NCBI GenBank assembly: GCA_027064665.1
Contig: JAMOPH010000267.1
Coordinates: forward strand, 1-10,374
DNA from: a bacterium
GTDB lineage: Bacteria > UBP14 > UBA6098 > B30-G16
Reading direction: 5' to 3'
DNA: 10,374 nt
Position numbers and translations under genes: made by a program. Shown one piece after another: positions 1 through 6,470 of this stretch; the stretch's first letter is position 1; every line of letters begins with the position of its first letter. Below the pieces are notes generated by a model that searched no databases, was not told the origin of the DNA, and saw only the letters and a program-made list of their open reading frames with translations.

Positions 1-1872
1 CCGATGACTTCCCCTGACCTCCCATCGGCGCTTGCGGCTGAAACCCTCCTCCCAGTCCCGGCGGGAGGTCAACTTATACGAGGCAAACAGATTCCCCGAA
101 AAGTGATACCGCCACGCATAGCGGGTTTCCCCCTTGAGGTAAATCCCGGAGTTCTCGTCAATATCCAGTGCGGCGTAGATGTCAAAGTAATCGTTGGGCG
201 CCCAGTAGTAGCCGAGATTCCTCACGAACCGTTCGCCCTTCTGAAACCTGCCGATGTCCATAGTCAGAATTCCCGAGTGGCGCTTTGTGTTCAGCGAGAA
301 AACAAAAAACGGAAGGAAAAATGTGGGTAGGCGCCCGATATACATTATCACCGGCGAGGCGACCGCCTTGTCCTTGGGGATAAGTTTCAACCGGGGCGAG
401 TAGAAATGATAGTGCGGCGGCTCTCTGTCGCAGGTGGTGAAGGTGGCATCCTTGATGTAGAATGTATCGCCGGGGGATTTTGCGATTTGTTCCCCGGTGA
501 AAAATCCCTTATCGGCGGCGGTGCGCCCGTATTTTAGCAGTCCCACTCTGGTCTGGACATTGTATTTTATCGTGTCGGCGCGAAGTGAATCCTTGCCATC
601 GCGCAGGAAAGGATACCCCATCACGGTGTCGTTCTGCACCAGCGGCGCGGATTCTAACACCTTCGTCTCGCCGTCAAAGTGAATCTGCCCGGCGAAAAGT
701 TGGAGTGTGCCGTATTCCAACTCCGCAGAACTGTAAAGATGAACCCGCCTTTCCGCGCTAAGCGCCATAAAATCCCCGGAATAGACCAGAGAGTCCTTCT
801 TCTCGCCCTTGAACTGATACGAGACGCCCGACACCTGACGCCAGACCTCAACCGAATCAATCCGGGACTTTTCCAAAAGCGCGCAGACCGAATCGCCGTT
901 GACTATGTGAATTTCCCGCGAGGCGGTGTCGGCGGGGGCGGGATGATACTCTATCCGCGCGCGGTGAAGCAGTTCGGCGCGCCTGACTCCCTCTCTGCCG
1001 AAGCCAAAGACCATCGTGTCGGCGGAAAATCTGCTGTCGCCGGCAAGGTTGAGGGTATCCTTGGGGTCGTGCCATATCCCCCGCGGACTGCCAACTAACA
1101 TCGCCGAGGATATGCGATTATCCTTAATCTTCACCCACACCGAATCTGCACACAACTGCCAGTTGGGACTTTTGATGTGTGTGGTATCGGTGAGAAGGAT
1201 TTTGTCTTTGTCGCGCCAGAATTTCGCCAGCGGCGCCCGAACCTCAAGCGACTCCTGAACAATCCTCACCCCGCCGTAGGCAACCACAAAGTTTGAGTCC
1301 TGAAAATACTCCAGCGAGTCGCAGTAGATGAAAATTTTTGGCTTGCCGCTGTCGGCGGGGACAATCACCGCCAACACAGAATCCACGGCGAAGGTTCTTT
1401 TTCTCTTCATAAAGTGCGCCAGAAATCGGGCGTCAAGTTCAAGGTGGCTCCCGGCAGAATCTATTTTCGTCAGGTGCGGATTTCCGGCTACGCGGACGAA
1501 TTCCGAATCGCCGTCGTAGAAACCCTGCTCGCCGAAGACGAACAGCGTGCTGTCGGCGTTGACAAAGCGGACATCTCCGCTGCCACGGGCGGTCTTGTCC
1601 CGGCGGAAATAGGTCAGAACATCCGCCCGGATTGTGTAGTTTGTGTCCTCAATTTGAACCTCGCCGCGGAACTGCAGGATACCTTTTTGCCTGTCCCAGC
1701 GGGCGAAAGCGCTTTTGAGAAGTCTTTTCCCGTGCCGCAGAGAGACCGAGCCGACAAGTTGAACCACTCTTCCGCCGTCATAACTTTCCAGTTTGTCGCT
1801 GTGGAGAAGTTCAACCTCCTGCGCCCCGGCAAGACACACCAGCGCCAAAAGATATGCCAGAATTTTCCGCAT
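1..1872 (-). CDS. lptD: LPS-assembly outer-membrane protein LptD (OstA/Imp), N-terminal 624 residues, cut by window edge
   Basis: This protein inserts lipopolysaccharide into the outer leaflet of the outer membrane. The reading frame is open without a stop from the ATG at 1872 to base 1. Residues 1-17 form a signal peptide (MRKILAYLLALVCLAGA, likely cut before Gln18). Residues 20-485 are beta-rich with recurring OstA/LptA-like segments (for example SDKLESYDG, VQLVGSVSL, SLEYFQDSNFVVAYGGVRI). An LptD-typical TTCDREPPHYHFYSPRLKLIP-like junction lies around 479-499. The barrel begins near 515 (LPTFFLPFFVFS), followed by HSGIL (532-536) and GYYWAPNDYFD (from 554), both LptD hallmarks. The C-terminal barrel lies outside the window. 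The N-terminal periplasmic part is long compared with the enterobacterial protein, as in several non-proteobacterial LptD/OstA proteins. There is no Shine-Dalgarno sequence before the ATG. The gene is divergent from hpt. The family call is confident; the start is likely because it gives a clean signal peptide. Confidence 0.9.
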   Translation of the reverse strand, partial: MRKILAYLLALVCLAGAQEVELLHSDKLESYDGGRVVQLVGSVSLRHGKRLLKSAFARWDRQKGILQFRGEVQIEDTNYTIRADVLTYFRRDKTARGSGDVRFVNADSTLFVFGEQGFYDGDSEFVRVAGNPHLTKIDSAGSHLELDARFLAHFMKRKRTFAVDSVLAVIVPADSGKPKIFIYCDSLEYFQDSNFVVAYGGVRIVQESLEVRAPLAKFWRDKDKILLTDTTHIKSPNWQLCADSVWVKIKDNRISSAMLVGSPRGIWHDPKDTLNLAGDSRFSADTMVFGFGREGVRRAELLHRARIEYHPAPADTASREIHIVNGDSVCALLEKSRIDSVEVWRQVSGVSYQFKGEKKDSLVYSGDFMALSAERRVHLYSSAELEYGTLQLFAGQIHFDGETKVLESAPLVQNDTVMGYPFLRDGKDSLRADTIKYNVQTRVGLLKYGRTAADKGFFTGEQIAKSPGDTFYIKDATFTTCDREPPHYHFYSPRLKLIPKDKAVASPVIMYIGRLPTFFLPFFVFSLNTKRHSGILTMDIGRFQKGERFVRNLGYYWAPNDYFDIYAALDIDENSGIYLKGETRYAWRYHFSGNLFASYKLTSRRDWEEGFSRKRRWEVRGSHR

Positions 1873-1883
1873 AACGGAAAATT
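1861..1883 (-). promoter_or_regulatory. Perfect 9-bp inverted repeat enclosing the lptD start codon
   Basis: The arms AATTTTCCG and CGGAAAATT are exactly complementary and separated by 5 nt. On the lptD strand the loop reads TTATG, so the initiating ATG (1872-1870) lies in the hairpin loop. The second arm encodes residues 2-4. It could be an mRNA structure affecting initiation or a dyad operator for a DNA-binding protein. The pairing is visible; the function is inferred. Confidence 0.5.
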
Positions 1884-1886
1884 ACA
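1881..1886 (-). promoter_or_regulatory. Candidate -10 box (TGTAAT) for lptD
   Basis: On the minus strand TGTAAT matches TATAAT in 5 of 6 positions and ends 8 nt before the lptD ATG. A good -35 at normal spacing is absent; TTGCGG is only 14 nt upstream. If used, the transcript would start at or just before the ATG, giving an almost leaderless mRNA, which would fit the missing Shine-Dalgarno sequence. Confidence 0.25.
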
Positions 1887-1928
1887 TTCCCTGTGCTTTC
1901 CCGCAACGGGGATTTTGCTCAAAAAAAT

Positions 1929-1956
1929 TTGTGAATCCCGCAGAGAGGATTAAATT
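1929..1956 (+). promoter_or_regulatory. Candidate sigma70-type promoter for hpt
   Basis: TTGTGA (1929-1934) and TAAATT (1951-1956) are separated by 16 nt in the 105-nt divergent region. A start near 1963 would give a leader of about 15 nt that just includes the ribosome binding site. Both boxes are imperfect, so this is a candidate only. Confidence 0.35.
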
Positions 1957-1965
1957 TTAGGCAAA

Positions 1966-1971
1966 AAGGAG
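1966..1971 (+). promoter_or_regulatory. Ribosome binding site of hpt
   Basis: AAGGAG lies 6 nt before the ATG at 1978, inside a purine-rich run (AAAAAGGAGAGGGAA). It supports this start codon. Confidence 0.8.
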
Positions 1972-1977
1972 AGGGAA

Positions 1978-2502
1978 ATGGAACTCCCCAAGCACAGAGT
2001 TATCCTGACGCAGGAACAAATTCAGGCGCGGATACCCGAACTTGCCCGCCAGATAGAGCAGGATATGGGCACCGAGAACCCTTTGGTCGTGGTGGTTCTG
2101 AAGGGAGCGTTCATTTTCGCCGCGGACTTGATTCGCAACTTCAATTTCCCCCATCAGGTGGATTTCATCTCAATCTCATCCTACGGGAGCGCTACCGAAA
2201 GCACGGGCGTGGTCAAACTTCTCAAGGATTTGGACGAACCCATAAAAGGACGCACGGTGCTTCTGGTTGAGGACATTGTGGACACAGGGCTGACGCTTCA
2301 CTATCTGTATGAGATGCTCAAAATCCGGGAGCCGAAGCGGATAGAGGTTGCGGCGTTTTTGTCCAAAAAGGCTCGCAGGGAATACAATGTCCCGGTCAAA
2401 TTCGTGGGATTTGAGGTGCCGAATGTCTTCGTCGTTGGCTACGGACTTGACTACAAACAGATGTATAGAAACCTGCCGTTTGTAATTGGAATAGAGGAGT
2501 AG
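1978..2502 (+). CDS. hpt: Hypoxanthine(-guanine) phosphoribosyltransferase
   Basis: This cytosolic purine-salvage enzyme joins hypoxanthine (often also guanine) to PRPP, giving IMP or GMP plus pyrophosphate. The 174 residues match the usual bacterial length. Visible motifs are LKG (41-43, pyrophosphate loop), the flexible-loop motif SSYGSATESTG (67-77), the PRPP-binding signature VLLVEDIVDTGLTL (94-107) with Glu98-Asp99 and DTG at 102-104, the purine-contacting Lys region LSKKARR (128-134), and FVVGYGLDY (151-159), which contains the Asp that coordinates the active-site metal in homologues. The start is set by a good ribosome binding site. The gene stands alone, divergent from lptD and convergent with ymdB. 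Guanine versus hypoxanthine preference cannot be told from the sequence. Confidence 0.95.
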   Translation: MELPKHRVILTQEQIQARIPELARQIEQDMGTENPLVVVVLKGAFIFAADLIRNFNFPHQVDFISISSYGSATESTGVVKLLKDLDEPIKGRTVLLVEDIVDTGLTLHYLYEMLKIREPKRIEVAAFLSKKARREYNVPVKFVGFEVPNVFVVGYGLDYKQMYRNLPFVIGIEE

Positions 2503-2516
2503 AATTCGTCGGAATT
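2503..2516 (+). terminator. Weak hairpin immediately after hpt
   Basis: AATTC (2503-2507) can pair with GAATT (2512-2516) across a GTCG loop, and TT then CC follow. The 5-bp AU-rich stem and short T run make it a poor intrinsic terminator; I list it only as the nearest structure after the stop codon. Confidence 0.15.
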
Positions 2517-2539
2517 TTCCCAAACGCCGCCCCCCAACT

Positions 2540-2623
2540 CACCGGGCGGGAAATCCGAAATGCCCCGCACAAAAATGCCGGAACGCCCTGAAACAATCCA
2601 CTGCGGTGCTGCCCGCCCCGGTG
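2540..2623. repeat. Long-range inverted repeat in the hpt/ymdB convergent gap
   Basis: CACCGGGCGGG (2540-2550) pairs with CCCGCCCCGGTG (2612-2623), making 11 base pairs with a single bulged C and a 61-nt interior. It sits between the converging hpt and ymdB stops; the right arm ends 1 nt before the ymdB stop codon. There is no T tract, so it is not a classical terminator, but a GC-rich stem here could protect or end either transcript. Confidence 0.4.
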
Positions 2624-2624
2624 G

Positions 2625-3428
2625 TCAGTCAAACAGTTCCACGGGGATGTCCACCCTCTCTATGTGCTTTGCGAAACCAGTGGCGGCGTCAATTTTGATG
2701 AACACGCCCTGAATTCGCACGCCCCCGGATGCCGGCTCAAACCTCATCTGCACCGAACGGAGGAAGTGCTCAATCACTATATTTTTCTTCACGCCGATGA
2801 CCGAGTCGTGGGGACCGGTCATTCCGCAGTCGGTTATGTATGCCGTGCCGCCGGGGAGAATCTTCTCATCGGCGGTCTGGATGTGGGTGTGCGTCCCCAC
2901 AACGGCGGAGACCAGCCCGTCAAGATAGTGCCCCATAGCGACTTTCTCCGATGTCGCCTCGGCGTGGAAATCCACAATTATAATCTTTGTCTCCCGGCGG
3001 ATTTTCTCAACAATATCCCTGCCAATCCTGAACGGGCAGTCAATTACGGGCATATACACCCGCCCCATAAGGTTTATCACGCCGACCTTGACGCTGTCCT
3101 CGGTGGAGAAAATCGTCCATCCGTGCCCGGGATTTCCCGGTGGGTAGTTCGCAGGGCGCAAAAGATTTTCATACACATCAAGGGCGTTGCCCAGTTCGTC
3201 CCGCTTGTTCCAGGTGTGGTTGCCCAGAGTGATTACATCCACGCCGTAGCGGAAAAGTTTTTGGGCAAGATTCTCGGTGATACCGAACCCGCCTGCGATG
3301 TTCTCTCCGTTGGCGATGACCACATCGGGTTTGTATTTTTCTCTAAGGGCGGGCATCATCACTCGCACAGCGTCCTTGCCCGCCCGGGCATAGACATCGC
3401 CCAAAAACAGCACTTTAATCTCGGTCAC
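2625..3428 (-). CDS. ymdB: YmdB-family metallophosphoesterase (cyclic-nucleotide phosphodiesterase)
   Basis: This is a dinuclear-metal calcineurin-like phosphoesterase. In Bacillus subtilis YmdB hydrolyses cyclic AMP-type nucleotides and affects RNase Y and late adaptive gene expression. With the chosen start the protein has 267 residues, close to the Bacillus protein. Metal and active-site residues are all visible: FLGD (Asp11), NGENIAGG (Glu42, Asn43), GNHTW (Asn70, His71), DFHAEATSEK (His154), and GTHTHIQT (His179, His181). I chose the GTG at 3428 because AAGGGGA lies 5 nt upstream of it. A GTG at 3455 would add nine residues but has no such site. It follows rny on the same strand, and this gene order is widespread, so co-transcription is likely. 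Confidence 0.9.
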   Translation of the reverse strand: MTEIKVLFLGDVYARAGKDAVRVMMPALREKYKPDVVIANGENIAGGFGITENLAQKLFRYGVDVITLGNHTWNKRDELGNALDVYENLLRPANYPPGNPGHGWTIFSTEDSVKVGVINLMGRVYMPVIDCPFRIGRDIVEKIRRETKIIIVDFHAEATSEKVAMGHYLDGLVSAVVGTHTHIQTADEKILPGGTAYITDCGMTGPHDSVIGVKKNIVIEHFLRSVQMRFEPASGGVRIQGVFIKIDAATGFAKHIERVDIPVELFD

Positions 3429-3433
3429 AGCAG

Positions 3434-3440
3434 TCCCCTT
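3434..3440 (-). promoter_or_regulatory. Ribosome binding site deciding the ymdB start
   Basis: AAGGGGA on the minus strand lies 5 nt before GTG 3428. It is inside the reading frame that would extend to the GTG at 3455, so it argues for the shorter protein. Confidence 0.55.
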
Positions 3441-3459
3441 GTAAATTTTCAACACAAAG

Positions 3460-3482
3460 CCGGACAGGATTTCCCTGCCCGG
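3460..3482 (-). terminator. Hairpin between rny and ymdB (attenuator or processing site)
   Basis: On the minus strand CCGGGCAGG and CCTGTCCGG form a 9-bp stem (one G-U pair) with a GAAAT loop, followed by CTTTGTGTT. It lies 16 nt after the rny stop and about 30 nt before the ymdB start. The U tract is interrupted, so partial termination or an RNA-processing/stabilising role is more likely than a full stop. Confidence 0.45.
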
Positions 3483-3497
3483 CGGATTTTTTCAGCG

Positions 3498-5060
3498 TTA
3501 TCTGGCGTAATCAACGGCGCGGCGCTCCCTTATAACCACCACCTTAATTTGCCCCGGATATTCCATCTCCTCCTGAATTTTCTGGGCGATTTCTGCGGCG
3601 AGGATATCCACATCGGTGTCGCTGACTTTGTCAGGCTCAACTATGACACGCACTTCGCGCCCCGCCTGAATGGCATAGGTTTTCTGCACGCCGGGGAAAT
3701 TTTCCGCGAGTTCCTCAAGGCGCTGGAGCCGCCTGATGTAGTTTTCCAGCGTCTCGCGGCGCGCCCCCGGACGCGCCCCCGAAATTGCATCCGCAGCCTG
3801 AACTATCACCGTATACGGCGTGGTCGGCTCAACATCCTCGTGGTGCGCCAGAATGGCGTTGAGGACAATCTCATCCTCGCCATATTTTTTGGCTATCTCG
3901 TATCCCAACTGGGTGTGGGTGCCCTCCTGCCCGCGGTCAACAGCCTTGCCTATATCGTGCAACAACCCGCACCTTTTGGCAATCTTTGAGTTGAGCCCCA
4001 GTTCCGCAGCGATGTATCCGGCAAGATATGCCACCTCCTTGGAGTGCTGAAGGACATTCTGTCCATAACTTGTGCGGAATTTGAGCCGCCCCAGAAGTTT
4101 TACCAGTTCTGGATGGATGTTGTGCATACCAAGTTCAAAGCACACCTGCTCGCCGGCTTCCTTGAAGATGTTTTCCATCTCCTTTTCGGCTTTTGCCACG
4201 ACCTCCTCAATGCGCGCGGGATGAATTCTGCCGTCCATAATCAGTTTCTCCATAGCGATTCTGGCGATTTCCCGGCGGATTGGGTCGTATCCGGAAAGGA
4301 TGACTGCCTCGGGGGTGTCGTCAACAATCACATCCACGCCGGTGGCGGTCTCAAATGCGCGGATATTTCTTCCCTCGCGCCCGATGATTCTTCCCTTGAT
4401 TTCGTCGGAGGGCAACGGCACCACAGAGACTGTGGACTCCACTGTGGTCTCTGCGGCGCACCGCTGGATGGCGGAAATTATCACCTCGCGAGCCTCTTTT
4501 TCTGCCTCTGCCTCTGCCTCTTCGCGAATCTGCCTGATTTTCTGTGCCGCCTCCGCGCGAGCCTGACTTATCATATTCTCCATCAGAATCTGCTTGGCTT
4601 CCTCCTGCGTCATCCCGGCAATCCGTTCCAGTTTTTCGTTCTCCTGCCGGACGAGTTCGTCAAGTTGCTGTTGCTTTGCCATAAGTTCCTGCTGCTGGGA
4701 CTGGAGTTTCCGCTCAAGTTGGGAAAGTTCCTTTTCCTGTTTGCGTATCAGGTCGGCGCGGTGCTCAAGGGATTCTCGCTGTTCCTCAAGGCGTTTTTCA
4801 AGGCGAGATAGTTCGTTCCGCTTGGACTGGGTCATCCGCTCAAATTCCGCCCGCTGACGGCTCCGTTCCCGCTCCAGTTCCAGTTCCATCTGGCTCTTTT
4901 TGAGTTCAATCTCCTTTTTGGCTTCCTCAAGGATTTTGTCGGCTTCCTTTTTGGCAGAGGAGACGGCGTTTTTCGCCGTCATCTTGGCGATAACATATCC
5001 AATCAAAAAACCGACCACGGCAAACACCACAAACACAACTATACCTGTGCCCGTAAACAT
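3498..5060 (-). CDS. rny: Ribonuclease Y (membrane-anchored endoribonuclease)
   Basis: RNase Y cuts single-stranded regions of mRNA at the inner membrane and starts mRNA decay in bacteria that rely on it rather than on RNase E. The 520 residues match the family length. Order: N-terminal transmembrane helix (about 6-25); long charged coiled coil (about 30-200); KH RNA-binding domain with the GxxG loop IGREG (226-230) followed by RNIRAFE; HD metal-dependent hydrolase domain with His339, the His368-Asp369 pair in GLLHDIGKAVD, HH at 406-407 and Asp424; and the conserved RNase Y C-terminal region. All expected catalytic residues are present. A near-perfect ribosome binding site supports the ATG. 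It lies 63 nt downstream of zapA and 69 nt upstream of ymdB on the same strand, consistent with one operon. Confidence 0.97.
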   Translation of the reverse strand: MFTGTGIVVFVVFAVVGFLIGYVIAKMTAKNAVSSAKKEADKILEEAKKEIELKKSQMELELERERSRQRAEFERMTQSKRNELSRLEKRLEEQRESLEHRADLIRKQEKELSQLERKLQSQQQELMAKQQQLDELVRQENEKLERIAGMTQEEAKQILMENMISQARAEAAQKIRQIREEAEAEAEKEAREVIISAIQRCAAETTVESTVSVVPLPSDEIKGRIIGREGRNIRAFETATGVDVIVDDTPEAVILSGYDPIRREIARIAMEKLIMDGRIHPARIEEVVAKAEKEMENIFKEAGEQVCFELGMHNIHPELVKLLGRLKFRTSYGQNVLQHSKEVAYLAGYIAAELGLNSKIAKRCGLLHDIGKAVDRGQEGTHTQLGYEIAKKYGEDEIVLNAILAHHEDVEPTTPYTVIVQAADAISGARPGARRETLENYIRRLQRLEELAENFPGVQKTYAIQAGREVRVIVEPDKVSDTDVDILAAEIAQKIQEEMEYPGQIKVVVIRERRAVDYAR

Positions 5061-5065
5061 AGCGC

Positions 5066-5074
5066 ATCACCTCC
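5066..5074 (-). promoter_or_regulatory. Very strong ribosome binding site of rny
   Basis: GGAGGTGAT on the minus strand is 5 nt before the ATG. It is complementary over 9 nt to the usual 16S rRNA 3' end (ATCACCTCC), suggesting high translation of RNase Y. Confidence 0.85.
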
Positions 5075-5123
5075 ATCGCGGGGGATGCCGCAGGGACATC
5101 TGGCGGAAATCTCGGGCGGGAAA

Positions 5124-5429
5124 CTATGTGTCAATTTCGGATGTTATCTCGGACAGTTTTTGAGCGAGTTGTTCGGAGCGTTCCTGCAGTTGGCGCACCA
5201 GTTTCTGGTGCTCCTCTCTTTGTTTGAACAACTCATCGGCTATATTCATAGCCGCCAGAATTAAAGCCTTTGTTGACGATATCCCCGGCACATTGTCAAC
5301 CACTTCGTAAATTTTTGAGTCCACATACCGTGCCACATCACGAACATACTCTGGCGGCTCGTCAGTCCGAATTTTGAGTTCTTGATTGTATATTTTAACA
5401 GACACTATAGTCCTTTTGGAATCCGCCAT
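5124..5429 (-). CDS. zapA: Cell division protein ZapA
   Basis: ZapA is a small cytosolic protein that binds and bundles FtsZ filaments at mid-cell. The 101-residue product has the typical ZapA layout: a short N-terminal beta head (TIVSVKIYNQELKIRTDE, 7-24), helix VRDVARYVDSKIYEVVDN, the signature STKALILAAMNIADELFK (52-69), and a C-terminal coiled coil rich in Gln/Glu (70-98). The ATG at 5429 is preceded by AAGGGG about 12 nt upstream, a looser match than in the neighbouring genes. The gene lies 29 nt after the upstream coiled-coil gene and 63 nt before rny. The gap to rny is too short for a 6S RNA, which follows zapA in many genomes. Confidence 0.9.
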   Translation of the reverse strand: MADSKRTIVSVKIYNQELKIRTDEPPEYVRDVARYVDSKIYEVVDNVPGISSTKALILAAMNIADELFKQREEHQKLVRQLQERSEQLAQKLSEITSEIDT

Positions 5430-5458
5430 ATCCCGGCATCCCCTTAATCTATGTTAAA

Positions 5459-5713
5459 TTATTCTCCCAACGCCTCGTTGATTCTTGCAATGAGCGAATC
5501 AAGGCGTTCTTTGGCGGTCTGTGTGCTCTGAATAGACTGCTCAAGTTGTTCTTTCTCCCGCCTTATCTGCTCAATCTCCTCCTGCAGTTGGCGAACACGC
5601 TCCTCCAACTGCTGGTTCGCCTCCATCAACTGTTGCTTTTCAGCCTTCAGTTTTATCACCGCGTTTATGAGTTTCTCAATCTGCTGCTCAAAGACTGCAA
5701 ATGTATCTTCCAC
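5459..5713 (-). CDS. Small coiled-coil protein, ZapB-like
   Basis: The 84-residue product is almost entirely one predicted coiled coil (about residues 5-83) with leucine/isoleucine heptads and many Gln and Glu (EQQIEKLINAVIKLKAEKQQ, then repeated LEERVRQLQEEIEQ-type turns). It has no membrane segment or enzymatic motif. ZapB proteins of similar size are coiled coils that join ZapA to form the layer above the Z ring, and this gene lies directly upstream of zapA, so a ZapB-type partner role is the best inference. Low-complexity coiled coils make homology hard to prove. The GTG start at 5713 is fixed by AAAGGAGG 5 nt upstream. It is the first gene of the minus-strand block. Confidence 0.65.
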   Translation of the reverse strand: MEDTFAVFEQQIEKLINAVIKLKAEKQQLMEANQQLEERVRQLQEEIEQIRREKEQLEQSIQSTQTAKERLDSLIARINEALGE

Positions 5714-5718
5714 AATGT

Positions 5719-5726
5719 CCTCCTTT
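5719..5726 (-). promoter_or_regulatory. Ribosome binding site of the ZapB-like gene
   Basis: AAAGGAGG on the minus strand lies 5 nt before the GTG at 5713 and justifies this non-ATG start. Confidence 0.8.
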
Positions 5727-5765
5727 CAAAAGGGCATCTATGTTGAACTTTCCCACAATTTTCAA

Positions 5766-5793
5766 ATTATAGAAATGTCTGCCAAAAGCGCAA
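5766..5793 (-). promoter_or_regulatory. Candidate promoter P1 for the zapB-like/zapA/rny/ymdB block
   Basis: Minus strand: -35 TTGCGC (5793-5788), 16-nt spacer, consensus -10 TATAAT (5771-5766). A start near 5759 would leave a leader of about 45 nt before the GTG at 5713. Confidence 0.55.
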
Positions 5794-5815
5794 CAATTTT
5801 TTACACACCTTCCGA

Positions 5816-5844
5816 ATTATGCAAAACGAACCGCCTTATAACAA
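5816..5844 (-). promoter_or_regulatory. Candidate upstream promoter P2 for the same block
   Basis: Minus strand: -35 TTGTTA (5844-5839), 17-nt spacer ending in TG, -10 CATAAT (5821-5816). The TG directly before the hexamer is close to an extended -10. It would start about 50 nt upstream of P1 output. Confidence 0.4.
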
Positions 5845-5862
5845 TAGTTAAATTTTTTAGCC

Positions 5863-5891
5863 TTGCCCATCGGATTTTTTCATCTCATTAT
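5863..5891 (+). promoter_or_regulatory. Candidate promoter giving a leaderless gmhB transcript
   Basis: TTGCCC (5863-5868), 17-nt spacer, CATTAT (5886-5891); each box matches consensus at 4 of 6 positions. The -10 ends 6 nt before GTG 5898, so transcription would begin at the start codon. A possible alternative, TTGAAC (5743) with TTATAG (5767) at 18-nt spacing, would give a leader of about 118 nt. Confidence 0.25.
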
Positions 5892-5897
5892 TCCATT

Positions 5898-6470
5898 GTG
5901 GGTTATCGGAATGACAGACCGGCGGTTTTCCTTGACCGGGACGGAACGATAATTGAGGACACCGGCTTTGTAAGTTCGGTGGAGCAGGTGGTTCCCATTG
6001 AGGTGGCGTTTGAGGCGGTTCGCCTGCTCAACCAGCACGGATTTGTGGTGGTCGTCGTTTCAAATCAGTCCGGCGTGGCAAGAGGATATTTTGATGAGAA
6101 AACCGTTGAGGAAATCAACGAGTATATAGAAAAAATTTTTGCCCGGCGCGGCGCGGTGATTGATAAGTTCTACTTCTGCCCTCATTATGCCGGCGGCAGT
6201 GTGGAAAAATATGCGGTTGACTGCCCCTGCCGCAAACCCAACACCGGGATGATTGAGAGGGCAAAAAGGGAGTTGGGCGTCCGTCCGGTGCTGGTGATTG
6301 GCGACAGGGAAAGCGATATCCTGCTGGGCAAAAATGTCGGTGTTCCCGCCGTTTTAGTTCTGACGGGAATCGGCGCCCGGCAGGACGAGAAGACAAAATC
6401 CCTCGCCGACTATGTGGCAAGCGATATCCTTGACGGAGTCAAATGGTTCCTGAAGCACTTTGAAAGATGA
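5898..6470 (+). CDS. gmhB: D-glycero-D-manno-heptose 1,7-bisphosphate 7-phosphatase (GmhB-like HAD phosphatase)
   Basis: GmhB removes the 7-phosphate from heptose bisphosphate in ADP-heptose synthesis for the LPS core. From GTG 5898 the product has 190 residues, normal for the family. HAD motif I is FLDRDGT (nucleophile Asp13, Asp15), motif II SNQSG (55-59), and the late acidic motif GDRESD (135-140). The family's zinc site is complete: Cys94-x-His96 and Cys109-x-Cys111, followed by Arg112-Lys113. A histidinol-phosphatase of the same subfamily is a less likely alternative given the LPS context. The start is uncertain: no Shine-Dalgarno sequence precedes it, an in-frame ATG lies at 5775, and an out-of-frame ATG lies at 5911. 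Its stop overlaps the next gene as ATGA, implying translational coupling. Confidence 0.85.
   Translation: MGYRNDRPAVFLDRDGTIIEDTGFVSSVEQVVPIEVAFEAVRLLNQHGFVVVVVSNQSGVARGYFDEKTVEEINEYIEKIFARRGAVIDKFYFCPHYAGGSVEKYAVDCPCRKPNTGMIERAKRELGVRPVLVIGDRESDILLGKNVGVPAVLVLTGIGARQDEKTKSLADYVASDILDGVKWFLKHFER

Noticed and set aside
4..1953. Several plus-strand open frames opposite lptD
   Set aside because: The minus strand carries an uninterrupted 624-codon LptD frame with a signal peptide and conserved motifs, so these are shadows.
2664..3989. Long plus-strand open frame (441 codons) opposite ymdB and rny
   Set aside because: It is the antisense of two clearly conserved genes, has no ribosome binding site and no recognisable domain; the composition is typical of a shadow frame.
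4421..4453. Nested inverted repeats (CCACAG-AGA-CTGTGG and CAGAGAC/GTCTCTG)
   Set aside because: They lie inside conserved rny coding sequence and reflect Thr/Val/Ser codons; alternative pairings compete and nothing else marks them as functional.
4499..4522. Tandem TCTGCC hexamers
   Set aside because: They encode the Glu-Ala turns of the RNase Y coiled coil on the other strand and are explained by protein composition; no sign of a variable repeat locus.
5061..5123. Possible 6S RNA between zapA and rny
   Set aside because: Such an RNA follows zapA in many bacteria, but the 63-nt gap is far too short.
5667..5897. N-terminal extension of gmhB back to the ATG at 5667
   Set aside because: The extension overlaps the divergent zapB-like gene and its ribosome binding site and promoters, shows no HAD-family similarity, and would make the protein far longer than the family norm.
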